Below, piece by piece: positions 46,292 through 57,960 of a stretch of 64,000 bases of DNA. Source of the stretch: Stomorhina lunata (lineage: Eukaryota > Arthropoda > Insecta > Diptera > Rhiniidae). The stretch's first letter is position 1; each line of letters starts with the position of its first letter. The position numbers were made by a program, and so were the translations under genes. Under the pieces are notes generated by a model. That model worked only from the letters and a program-made list of their open reading frames with translations. It had not been told where the DNA came from and did no database searches. The stretch covers positions 56,835,406 to 56,899,405 of the forward strand of contig OW121743.1 in assembly GCA_933228675.1 (NCBI GenBank), given 5' to 3'.

Positions 46292-49017
46292 TTATTTTGA
46301 AAGTGTGGAAATTTTTCAAATATTTACTTTTTATAGGAAATTTTTCAAAAATTTACTTCTAAAAGAAAATTTTTCAAAAATTTACCTTTTATAAGAAATT
46401 TTTCAAAAATTTACTTTTTATAGGAAATTTTTCAAAAATTTACCTTTTTTAAAGGAAATTTTTCAAAAATTTACTTTTTTTAAAGAAAATTTTTCAAAAA
46501 TTTACTTTTTTGAAGGAAATTTTTCAAAAATTTACTTTTTTTGAAGGCAATTTTTCAAAAATTTACTTTTTTAAAGGAAATTTTTCAAAAATTTACTTTT
46601 TTAAAGGAAATTTTTCAAAAATTTACTTTTTTAAAGGAAATTTTTCAAAAACTTACTTTTTTAAAGGAAATTTTTCAAAAATTTATTTTTTTAAAGGAAA
46701 TTTTTCTAAAATTTACTTTTTTAAAGAAAATTTTTCAAAAATTTACTTTTTTAAAGGAATTTTTTCAAAAATTTACTTTTTTAAAGGAAATTTTTCAAAA
46801 ATTTGCTTTTTTAAAGGAAATTTTTCAAAAATTTATTTTTTTGAAGGAAATTTTTCAAAAATTTACTTTTTTATAGGAAATTTTTCAAAAATTTACATTT
46901 TTAAAGGAAATTTTTCAAAAATTTACTTTTCTAAAGGAAATTTTTCAAAAATTTACTTTTTTAAAGGAAATTTTTCAAAAATTTACTTTTTTAAAGGAAA
47001 TTTTTCAAAAATTTATTTTTATAAAGGAAATTTTTCAAAAATTTACTTTTTATAAGAAATTTTTCAAAAAATTACATTTTAAAGGAAATTTTTCAAAAAT
47101 TTACTTTTTTAAAGGAAATTTTTCAAAAATTTACTTTTATAAAGAAAATTTTTCAAAAACTTACTTTTTTAAAGGAAATTTTTCAAAAATTTACTTTTTT
47201 AAAGGAAATTTTTCAAAAATTTACTTTTTTAAAGGAAATTTTTCAAAAATTGACTTTTTTAAACGAAATTTTTCAAAAATTTACTTTGTATAGGAAATTT
47301 TTCAAAAATTTACTTTTTATAGGAAATTTTTCAAAAATTTACTTTTTATAGGAAATTTTTCAAAAATTTACTTTTTATAGGAAATTTTTCAAAAATTTAC
47401 TTTTGATAGGAAATTTTTCAAAAATTTACTTTTGATAGGAAATTTTTCAAAAATTTACTTTTTATTGGGAATTTTTTAAAAATTTACTTTTTATAGGAAA
47501 TTTTTCAAAAATTTACTTTTATAAAGAAAATTTTTCAAAAACTTACTTTTTTAAAGGAAATTTTTCAAAAATTTACTTTTTTAAAGGAAATTTTTCAAAA
47601 ATTTACTTTCTTAAAGGAAATTTTTCAAAAATTGACTTTTTTAAACGAAATTTTTCAAAAATTTACTTTGTATAGGAAATTTTTCAAAAATTTACTTTTT
47701 ATAGGAAATTTTTCAAAAATTTACTTTTTATAGGAAATTTTTCAAAAATTTACTTTTTATAGGAAATTTTTCAAAAATTTACTTTTTATAGGAAATTTTT
47801 CAAAATTTTACTTTTTATAGGAAATTTTTCAAAAATTTACTTTTTATAGGAAATTTTTCAAAAATTTACTTTTTATAGGAAATTTTTCAAAAATTTACTT
47901 TTTATAGGAAATTTTTCAAAAATTTACTTTTTATAGAAAATTTTTCAAAAATTTACTTTTTATTGGGAATTTTTTAAAAATTTACTTTTTATAGGAAATT
48001 TTTCAAAAATTTACTTTTTATAGGAAATTTTTCAAAAATTTACTTTTTATAGGAAATTTTTCAAAAATTTACTTTTTTAAAGGAAATTTTTCAAAAATTT
48101 ACTTTTTTAAAGGAAATTTTTCAAAAATTTACTTTTTTAAAGGAAATTTTCAAAAATTTACTTTTTTAAAGGAAATTTTTCAAAAATTTACTTTTTTAAA
48201 GGAAATTTTTCAAAAATTTACTTTTTTAAAAGAAATTTTTCAAAAATTTACTTTTTTAAAGGAAATTTTTCAAAAATTTACTTTTTTAAAGGAAATTTTT
48301 CAAAAATTTACTTTTTTAAAGGTAATTTTTCAAAAATTTACTTTTTTAAAGGAAATTTTTCAAATATTTACTTTTTTAAAGAAAATTTTTCAAAAAATTA
48401 CTTTTTTAAAGGAAATTTTTTAAAAATTTACTTTTTTAAAGGAAATTTTTCAAAAATTTACTTTTTATATGAAATTTTTCAAAGATTTACTTTTTATAGA
48501 AAATTTTTCAAAGATTTTATAGAAATTTTTTCAAAGATTTACTTTTTGTAGGAAATTTTTCAAAAACTTGCGTTTTATGGGATTTTTTTCGAAAATTTAC
48601 ATTTTATTGGAATTTTGCTATGAAAAATATTTGGCAAAATTTTTCGTTTTATTTGTTTTGAAAGTGGATCCCATACATTTTTCAGTTCAAAAGGAAAACT
48701 TTTTTCATACAAAACCTAAAATTTAAAATTCTTTTATTTTGAAAACAGTTTAAGTCCCATATAATTTTCAGTTAAAAAAATTAATATTTTAAAATGTTTG
48801 TTTACAAAGTGGTATAAGTCCATTCAACCCGCTAAAAAATGCATTTCTAAATCGTTTTTATAAATTTATTTTTATGAAAGAATAAATTTGATAGGTTCTG
48901 ATCAAAACTTATGATTTAATTTATTAAAATTTGTCACCTATATTTTAAAAAATACTAAAACCCAAAACCCTTTATATCTCAATTTAAAAAAATGGACTTA
49001 ATCCACTTTCAAAATAA
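46292..49017. mobile_element. Possible element built around the second 29-bp array
   Basis: TTATTTTGAAAGTG at 46292-46305 and its complement CACTTTCAAAATAA at 49004-49017 bracket the array and a 400-bp tail. The tail repeats GAAAGTGG and TAAGTCC motifs several times. The same TTTTGAAAGTGG and TAAGTC words make up the terminal repeats of the DUF7869-like element at 3989-5798, so this may be a non-autonomous relative that captured a satellite. The inverted repeat is short and AT-rich, so this is tentative. Confidence 0.35.
46315..48610. repeat. Second 29-30-bp array, same family as the left edge
   Basis: GGAAATTTTTC, AAAAATTTAC, then TTTTTATA (29 bp) or TTTTTTAAA (30 bp). From 46560 to 47040 the 30-bp form is in exact register, which explains the KGNFSKIYFF ORF at 46510-47055. 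A block (47110-47480) recurs at about 47515-47970, including rare TTAAACGAAA and TTTATTGGGAA units. Confidence 0.96.
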
Positions 49018-49504
49018 GGTCTACAAATAAGACATTATATTTCTTTTCATTGGAAAAAAATGGTTTTTATTTTTAAGGTTTATTTTCTGCTTTCCAGAGC
49101 AATTAAGAAATTCAAAATAATTAAGAAGAATGAAATTTGAAAGGACATTTAAGATAAAGATAATAGATTTGTTGAGAAAAAGAGTTTTTTATAGCAAAAA
49201 GGATGTTAATTCTTAAGGAATGAGATGTTTCGTCTTAGTATCTTGAAAGTATTTAAAATTGTTAAGTTTATATTTAGGAATTCTGATTGTGTATGTTTGA
49301 TTTGATGGAACACTTGGGTGGTGCTGCACAGTGGTTTCGAACCAAAAAAAAGTGGTCATAAATCTGTATATTCTAAACTGTAAGTCTGATTGCATCAGTA
49401 TGTGTGAGAGAATTGTTAAGAAGATCCCAAGCTTTCTAAATTTTTGATTTATGGTTAGTCTGTGTTTATATAGGAGGAATCGCTGGGCTTCAAAGTAGAC
49501 CACC
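49018..49504. other. Unassigned sequence
   Basis: AT-rich, with no recognisable gene. The minus-strand ORF 49213-49518 has no domain. Confidence 0.5.
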
Positions 49505-51592
49505 TCAGAAGTAAACAAGTAAGAGTGTTATATTCGGCTGTGCCGAATCTTATGTACCCACCATCAAGTTGTGTTAAATTTAGAAATATCTCTCATATAT
49601 CTACGAGGGTGCAGCTAATTCAAAATGTGGACCAAATTCGAAAAAAGTTGTTACGCTAGTTGGTATTGTTAGTAAAATATTTGCACTAAATTGTAGGAGC
49701 TTTATAGTTCAACATTTAAAAGTATGTAAGTGGTTTCCTTAGTATTTATTTACTTTGAACAAAATTCGGAATGTAACCTGGGGTCAAATTACCACTTTCG
49801 ACTTTTAAGCAAATATTGTGAAGTATACTTTAGGGATGTTCAAAATTACTTCGATGCAAAAAGTTTGTTGAAATCCGGTATCCATTTTGATTCGTTTTTA
49901 AAAACATATAGTTCAATTAAAACTCTTTTACTATTGGTCATCTTTTGGCAAATAACTTCCAAGAAAAAAATATAGTTAACTGTGCATCTTTTAAATAATT
50001 TAGCTTATCCTTAAAGTATGCTATAAAAATGTTTTGAAAATATCTAAGATTTCGATTCATATTGAATGCTTTTATTTAGCCCCTGGTATGGTTTTACATT
50101 AATAAGTCGTTAAATGCTTTAGCTTAATATTTAGTTAGAATAACCATGCTGATAGTAATACGACAGGTCCATATATTTTGTTACGATTTCTTAATGCATC
50201 TACCTTATATAAAGTCTGGACATTGGTACAATCTTAATATGCTGCTTGTACATTCGAATCTTTTAGATTGCAGGAGCTAAATTACCGCATTCGATATCGA
50301 TTGAAAACTAAGACTTTTAAGCAAGTATTGTGAAGTATACTTAAGGGATGTCCAAAGTTGCTTCGATGCAAAAAGTTTATAGAAATTTGGTATCAATTTT
50401 GATTCGTTTTTAAAAACATATAGTTCAATTAAAACTCTTTTACTATTGGTCATCTTTTGGCAAATAACTTCTTAAAAATATAGTAAACTGTGCATCTTTT
50501 AAATAATTTTGATTATCCCTAAAGTATGCTATACAAATGTTTCGAAAATATCTAAGATTTCTATCGATACCGAATGCCGTAATTTGGCCCCACATATAAA
50601 AGGAGATGTTATATATATAAGAATTAAAGCCAAATGTTGACCGATTGTAACAATATATTTACACATTGGCTGGTTTTTATATAGAGCTTGTTCTTTCAAA
50701 ATTTAGTGGCCATATCCATAGTTTCCAATTTAATAGCTTTTAACTGGCCTTTGCTACATTTTTTTTTTGTTTCGGGGAGTGTTTTTTTTATATGAAAGCT
50801 ATAGTTAAATATGGACCGATTCTTATAATATTTGATATACTGATCAATAGTTGCATAAAACTTCTCTATTCTAAATTTAGTCGTCATAGCTATTACAATT
50901 GTATTCAATTTATCAGCAATAATATGTTTCCCGGATCGGGGTTATATGGGAGCTCTAACTAAGTGTGAAGCGATTTAGTCCATTTTCAATACACAACTTT
51001 TTCAAGATATCAAAAAGACTTTTGTAAAATTTCGTTCCTCTAGCTCTTATAGTTAAGAAGCTATCGCACTTTTATCTGACGGACATAAACCACCTTTTCT
51101 TTTTGTATTTTTGTGTTTCCATAAGTTTTTTATATGGGAGCTATGGTCAAATTGTGACCGATTGTGACACTGCTGGGCATTGACATAAAACTTCCTTGTG
51201 CTAAATTAAGTGGCCAAAATTATTACAGTTTATAATTTATTGGCCTTTAAGTATATTTTAGGTGGAACTTAGGCTGTCTTCGTAAGTTTTGTGTATGGGA
51301 GCTATAATTAAATGTGAACCGATTTGGATGAAATTTTATATGCTGCCTAGTACTTCTATATACCAACTTCTATATAGCAAATTTTGTCATCATAGCTATT
51401 ATAATTTGTTATTTATTAGTAAATAGCTTAGACGAGGTTATACGGGAGCTATGTTCAAATGTGAACCGATTTTGCAAGATTTCAATAACAAAGTTTTCCA
51501 GGAAATGAAGAATATTTATGCCAACTTTCAGTGACCTTTATCTTTTCGTTAAGGATTTATCGTGCCGCCAACAGACAGACAGCCGGACAGGC

Positions 51593-51649
<57 letters not shown>

Positions 51650-51652
51650 GGC

Positions 51653-51741
<89 letters not shown>

Positions 51742-51892
51742 GGCAGACAGACAGACATCGTTCAGTCGTCTTAGAATTTTATAAGGATTCAGAATATACT
51801 TCAATTGTGGGATTTAAGCCAATATTAAGGAAATTACAAACTGAATGTTAATCTCAATATACCCCTCATTATTTTTGATGGTGGGTATAACA
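49505..51892 (+). mobile_element. Dispersed element family B (relative of family A)
   Basis: Starts AAACAAGTAAGAGTG, then a hairpin TTCGGC-TGT-GCCGAA, then TTATGTACCCACCATCAA. Ends TTTTTGATGGTGGGTATAACA, whose complement repeats the last motif. Between them a block is duplicated: AAGCAAATATTGTGAAGTAT at about 49808 and a variant at about 50320, both followed by TTAATTAAAACTC-like text. Many GGGAGCTAT...GACCGATT modules follow. No ORF is recognisable. Confidence 0.7.
51571..51757. repeat. (CAGA)n microsatellite
   Basis: About 45 tetranucleotide units with a few GG variants, near the 3' end of the family B element, where related elements carry only a short CAGACGGACA motif. ORFs on both strands here are artefacts of the repeat. 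Confidence 0.95.
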
Positions 51893-52525
51893 TTTTTTCG
51901 GATCGAGATTGAAGCTTTTGGAATGATCTTCAAGAAACAAAGCAAAAACATGCTTATTTTACTATAATAACTATCATGGGTTTTAAGTTATATCATTTCA
52001 AAAATAAAAAAAATTAAATTTTCTCTTCGACATTTCCTAGTTTTTGAGCCATTGTGCATTCGATATATTTTTAAGAAAATATAAGCTTGCAGCCAACAGT
52101 CCAGGAAACAAAATAGTAGAAGCTATTTTCCAATATCTTAATTTTGAAAAATTTCCAAAGTCAAATATTTTTCGCTGATCGAAAAAGAGGCCATATTTTA
52201 TCAAAAAGATGTTAATGTTTTACTACAAATCGCACTTGATCAACAAGAGGGTATTAACTCCAAATTTTAAAATTTTCAGTAGAGTCAAAAAACTATTTTA
52301 CTACTACTTTCATATAAAGGAGAGGGGTAAAACTGTAGTTTTTTGGCGAAATTATAGTGAAAATGATGTCAGATTTTTACAATGGGTAGATAAGACCACT
52401 ACACATCAATTTCTTCTAAAAAGTGAAAATTTAAAAATTTTGAATCAATACAAGTGTGATATGTGTAAAAAATTGGATTCTAGGATGATTTTAAACTAAA
52501 ATTGAAGTCAGTGCAACATTCCCTA
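51893..52525. other. Unassigned sequence
   Basis: Contains a 96-residue plus-strand ORF (52209-52499) without a recognisable domain. Nothing else is seen. Confidence 0.45.
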
Positions 52526-53266
52526 AGTTTGTGCTGATGTATGTAACGTATGAAAATATTTGTCTTAGACCCACCTTTTAGTATACCAATAGGCTTAGAA
52601 TCACTTTCTGAGTCGATTTAGCGATGTCCGTCCGTCCGTCCGGCTGGCTGGCTGGACCCCCATGTAAACCTTGTAATCAAACTACAGGTCGCAATTCTAA
52701 AGATAATTTGATGAAATTTGGCACAGATCATTTTTTGATAATGGGAAATTCGTCAAAATCGGTCCATTATTTATGGTACCTCCCATAGGTCCCACTTTCC
52801 TGAATTGATATATTGGCCACAAATATCAATATTTTTTCATGAAATTTAAATCAAATACTGCTTATGCCAACTTAAATCACTGTACCAAATTTCAAATTTT
52901 AAAATCGGTCCACATTTGACCATAGCTCTTATACAAACTATTCTTTAAAAACGCACTAAATGAGACAAAAATCACTAAAAAGCTCGTAAATCTGAAGATA
53001 GTGGGAATTTTAAGTTTATTTTTTACATACATAATTTTTGTAACAACTGTAATCAATTTGCCAAATTTCGAGATAATCGGTCTACATTTGACCCTAGCTC
53101 TCATATAAGTCCAAAAGTCGGAAGCAGCTTAAATATAAAAGTTTTGAGAAAATGTTTGTATGATGGCAAAATTTAGCAAATATTTGTCTTTATACAGAAA
53201 AAATAACACTTTTGACCTTAGTATGGTCGGGCTTGACCGACTATAGCGCTTTCTTACTTGTTTTTA
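52526..53266 (-). mobile_element. Dispersed element family A, inverted, 3' end lost
   Basis: The complement of 45433 to about 46175: the TCGGTCAAGCCCGACCATA end is at 53222-53243 and CCGTCCGTCCGGCTGGCTGG is near 52630. The GGTAAAGGGTATAATA end is missing. The other end abuts the truncated mariner at 53268, so insertion or recombination of this element removed the mariner 3' end. Confidence 0.8.
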
Positions 53267-53267
53267 A

Positions 53268-54087
53268 GAAAATTTGTGTGTTTTCGAACATGTGGCCGCC
53301 GCGGCTGGCTCGAATAAAGCCAATTCTACAGGTCCAATTTTCAACTACTTTTTTGAGCATATGGGGCCGTATGTTGGCAATAACGCCACGAATGTTGGCT
53401 TCCAAGTCCCCTAACGTTTCTGGTTTGTTGGCGTAGACGAGCGACTTCACATATCCCCAAAGAAAATAATTCAGTGGTGTCAAATCGCACGATCTTGGTG
53501 GCCAATTGACCAATTTGCGATGAAAATCAGCATCGAGATCAATCTCATTTTCGGCACATACACCAAAATCACGACGCATTGCATGGTCTCGCGGCTTTAA
53601 TTCTTGCACAAGCTGGATCTTGTAAGGTCGCAAGCCAAGACCTTTGCGCAAAATCTTCCATAAAGTTGATGGACAAAGCTCCAATTGCTGTGCACGGTGG
53701 CGAATCGATTCATTCGGGTCCTCTTCAACACTTTGCTCTACAGCGGCAATTGTTTCTTCGGTGCGCACTGTTCGACGTCGCTGCGGATGCGTATTATCAC
53801 ATAGAGTAAACGTAGTGCGAAAACGATCCATGGTTAACCGAATTAATTGCTCTGATGGACGATTATGTCGACCATAAAATGGACAGAGCTTGCGGTAAAC
53901 TTCGCGAACTGAACCATTATTTTCGAAATAAATTTGCACGATTTGCAAGCGTTGTTCTTTTGTTAACCTGTTCATGATGAAATGGCAAACCAAACTAAAT
54001 ATTAATCACTTGACAGCTGACAAAATGGCCGCCAGTTAAAAAAGTGATGCCAACTTAAAGTTCTATACCTCAATAAAAAACACCCGA
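53268..54087 (-). mobile_element. mariner-like element copy 2, internally deleted and 3'-truncated
   Basis: The 5' inverted repeat ends at 54087 next to TA (54088-54089). It matches copy 1 closely but lacks 375 bp of the catalytic region and everything after the codon for GGHM. Confidence 0.9.
53289..53993 (-). pseudogene. mariner-like transposase, in-frame deletion of two catalytic residues
   Basis: Open for 235 transposase-related residues, plus 15 read-through residues from flanking DNA (to 53241). It starts like copy 1 (MNRLTKEQRLQIVQ) and has CAG where copy 1 has a stop. After DADFHRK it jumps to VNWPPRSCDLTPLNYFLWGY, omitting 125 residues that contain the first two catalytic acids. The DNA-binding domain is intact, so the product could bind the inverted repeats without cutting and might repress active copies. 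That role is inference only. LDYFLWG has become LNYFLWG. Confidence 0.9.
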
Positions 54088-54089
54088 TA

Positions 54090-55149
54090 TAACAAAAAAG
54101 TCAAGTCGATTTTAGAAGTTTTTAGTTAGTTATATAGTCCCATATATTCTCGTTAGATCTCAAAAATAAAAAGTAAAGCGAATTCATAAACGAATCTAGA
54201 AAATCGGCAAATTTCCATATAGGAAAAAAAAGGTCAATTGGGTTTCTTTTTTTGAATTTTTTTAAAACGTTTTCCATTAACAAAGAAATAGACTTTATAA
54301 CGGCAAAAAATTAATTATGCGGCTTGCAGAAATTTAAAGTCAAATCTTAAGTCAAGTTTCAAGTCAAATTTTGAAAAAAATTTACTTTTTATTTGGTTTC
54401 AAAACACTGTGTGCTGGAGTATGAAGCGAAATTTTTTTAAATTGATAATTTGTTATTTTTTTTTTGTAAAGTAGGAACTATATGGAATGCAAATGTAATT
54501 ATACTAATAACTTATTAATAAGTTCTATGTTGGTTTTTTAATTTTCTTAAATTTTGAGTATATAATTTGAAATGGACTAATTATCTTTCTGTACTTTTTA
54601 AGAACTTACTTTCCTATATTGATTTAATTTAGTTTATTAAATTTGTTATTAAACCGGAAATAGTTTGCTCTTCCATATCCCCTAAACAAGAATTTCCATT
54701 CTCTTTTCTTCAGTGTCTTCAAGCTTTATATGTTTCTATAAGACTTAACTTTGATATTTTGTCACTTAGAATTAACCATAAAATATTGTCCTTAGACGTA
54801 TTATTGAAAAAGAAACTATCAGCAACTGAGTAAGGAAATACTTATAAAATAAAATAAAATTATATTAAGTAAATCACTTGAAGAAATCCACAAATAACCA
54901 TATAAAGGCAGAGCCTTCTACCGCTCGTACTAATGCCTTCAAACTATATAAATAAAGAAATGAACCGACATCGAATTTTCAGTTAAATTTCATGTTTGGT
55001 TTTATTTTTAGATATAGGAAATTACAGGCTCACACATAGAAATAATGATAAACTTACACAGAAAAGACAACTAACGACAATACAAATATCCTGTCACTTT
55101 ATTTCTTTTGACTTGAAAAAAAGGTCAGGATGAAAAGAAGGTTTAACAA
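54090..55149. other. Unassigned AT-rich sequence
   Basis: No gene or repeat family recognised. Confidence 0.5.
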
Positions 55150-55858
55150 AAAAATGTTCTTTTTAAAGAAACTTTTAAAAAAATTTTCTACTTAAAAGAA
55201 AGTTTTAGCCAAAATTTTCTTCTTTGAAAAAAGTTTTCAAAAATTTGACTTTTAAAGAAAATTTTTCAAAATTTAGAAATTTTTCAAAAATTTGGTTTTT
55301 AAAGGAAATTTTTCAAACATTCGCTTTTTAGAGCAAATTTTTCAAAGGAAATTTTTCAAAAATATGAGATTTTTAAAAAATTTTATTTTTAAATAAAATT
55401 TTTCAAAAGTTTGGTTTTTAAACGAAATTTTTCAACAATTTGATTCTTGAAGGAAATTTTTCAAAAATTTTATTTTTTAAGGAAATTTTTCAAAAATTTT
55501 ATTTTTTAAGGAAATTTTTCAAAAATTTTATTTTTAAAGGAAATTTTTCAAAAATTTGGTTTAAATGATAATTTTTAAAAAATTTAGTTTTTAAAAGAAA
55601 ATTTTTAAAAATTCAATTTTTTAAAGAAAATTTTTCACAAATTTAGTTTTTAAATTAAATTTTTCAAAAATTTGGTTTTTAAAGGAAATTTTTCAAAAAT
55701 TTGGTTTTTAAAGGAAAGTTTTTAAAAATTCTTTTTTTAAGGAAATTTTTTCAAAAATTTGTTATTTACAGGAAATATCAATTTTTTTTTAAAGGAAATT
55801 AAAAAAAATGTTAAGTAAATTTTTCAAAAATTTGGTTTTTAAAGGAAATTTTTCAATA
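55150..55858. repeat. Third array of the 29-bp family, GGTTTTTAAA variant
   Basis: GGAAATTTTTCAAAAATTT with GGTTTTTAAA in place of ACTTTTTATA. Strongly degenerate. It passes directly into the CTATAG array at 55860, the only place where the two satellite families touch. Confidence 0.9.
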
Positions 55859-55859
55859 A

Positions 55860-57960
55860 ATTTTGATACCAAAAATTTTCTATAGAAAAATTTTGATACC
55901 GAAAAATTTTTATTCCGAAAATTTTGTATAGAAACATTCTAATACCCAAAATTTTGTATTGAAAAATTTCGATACCAAAAATTTTGATACCGAAAATATA
56001 AAAAATTTTTGATACCGAAATTTTTCTATAGGAAAATTTTGATACCGAAATGTTTTAAAAGAAATTTTTGAAAAAATTTTGTTACCAAAAATTTTCTATA
56101 GAAAAATATTGATAACGAAAATTTTGTGTAAACAAATTGCGATACCAAAAATTTTCTATAGAAAAATTTTCATAACGAAAATTTTATATAGACAAATTTT
56201 GATACCGAAAATATATAAAAATTTTGATACCGAAAATATATAAAAATTTTAACACCGAAAATATAGAAAAATTTTGATACCGAAAATTTTCTATTGGAAA
56301 ATTTTAATACGGAAAATTTACTATAGAAAAAATTTTCTAAATAAATTTGTAAAACCAAAAAGTTTCTTAAGAAAAGTATTAAACCGACAATTTTCTATAG
56401 AAAAATTTAAAAAAAGAAAATTTTCTACAAAATAATTTTGATACCGAAAAAATTCTTAAAAAAAAATTTTGGTACCAAAAGTTCTTAATAGCAAAATTTT
56501 AATAGAAAAAATATATTCTACAGAAAAATTTTGATGCCGAAATTAAATAATTTTGTGTAAAAAAAAATTTTATAATAAAAAATTTTATACTGAAAAATTT
56601 TCTGAAAAAAAATTTTCTATAGAAAATTTTTAATACCGAAAAATTTTCTATAGAAAATTTTTAATACCGAAAAATTTTCTATAGAAAATTTTTAATACCG
56701 AAAAATTTTCTATAGAAAATTTTTAATACCGAAAAATTTTCTATAGAAAATTTTTAATACCGAAAAATTTTCTATAGAAAATTTTTAATACCGAAAAATT
56801 TTCTATAGAAAATTTTTAGTACCGAAAAATTTTCTATAGAAAATTTTTAGTACCGAAAAATTTTCTATAGAAAATTTTTAGTACCGAAAAATTTTCTATA
56901 GAAAATTTTTAGTACCGACAAATTTTCTATAGAAAATTTTTAGTACCGAAAAATTTTCTATAGAAAATTTTTAATACCGAAAAATTTTCTATAGAAAATT
57001 TTTAATACCGAAAAATTTTCTATAGAAAATTTTTAATACCGAAAAATTTTCTATAGAAAATTTTTAATACCGAAAAATTTTCTATAGAAAATTTTTAATA
57101 CCGAAAAATTTTCTATAGAAAATTTTTAATACCGAAAAATTTTCTATAGAAAATTTTTAATACCGAAAAATTTTCTATAGAAAATTTTTAATACCGAAAA
57201 ATTTTCAATAGAAAATTTTTAATACCGAAAAATTTTTAATACCGAAAAATTTTCTATAGAAAATTTTTGATACCGAAAAATTTTTTATTGAAAATTTTTG
57301 ATACCGAAAAATTTTCTATAGAAAATTTTTGATACCGAAAAATTTTCTATAGAAAATTTTTGAAACCGAAAAATTTTCTATAGAAAATTTTTGATACCGA
57401 AAAATTTTCTATAGAAGATTTTTGATACCGAAAAAATTTTTAATACCGAAAAATTTTCTATAGAAAATTTTTAATACCGAAAAATTTTCTATAGAAAATT
57501 TTTAATACCGAAAAATTTTCTATAGAAAAAATGTTGATTTAGAAAATTTGCTAAAGAAAAATTTTAATACCGAAAATTTTTCTTTAGAAAAATTTTGATA
57601 CCAAAAACTTTTCTATAGAGAAATTTTGATACGAAGAATTTTCTATTAAAAAATTTTGATACCCAAAAAATTTTTATTGAAAAATTTTGATACTAAAAAT
57701 TTCTATTGAAAAAATTTGATACCAAAAATATCCTATTGAAAAGTTTTGATACGAAAAATTTTCTATAGAAAAACTTTTTTAGCGAAAATTGTCCATACAA
57801 AAATGTTGATACCGAAAAATTTTCTGTAAAAAAAGTTTGATACCGAAGAAATTCTATAGAGCAAGTTTGATACCAAAAAATTTTCTATAGAAAAAGTTTG
57901 GTATCGAAAAAATTTTTATTGGAAATATTTTATATGGAAAAAAATTCTATAGAAATATTT
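55860..57960. repeat. 31-bp array, TACCGAAAA linker variant
   Basis: Homogeneous at 56600-57520: AATTTTCTATAGAAAA followed by TTTTTAATACCGAAA, unit 31 bp (CTATAG at 56648 and 56679). A run of units with AGTACC in place of AATACC (56816-56945) marks a local amplification. Degenerate on both sides. Confidence 0.95.

Noticed and set aside
46510..47055. 181-residue KGNFSKIYFF ORF
   Set aside because: Comes from a 30-bp satellite period in register with codons.
51518..51851. Overlapping DRQTDRQT and CLSVCLSV ORFs
   Set aside because: Translation of a (CAGA)n microsatellite on both strands.
53579..53877. Plus-strand ORFs over the second mariner
   Set aside because: Antisense shadows of the transposase; the same shadow ORF occurs opposite copy 1.
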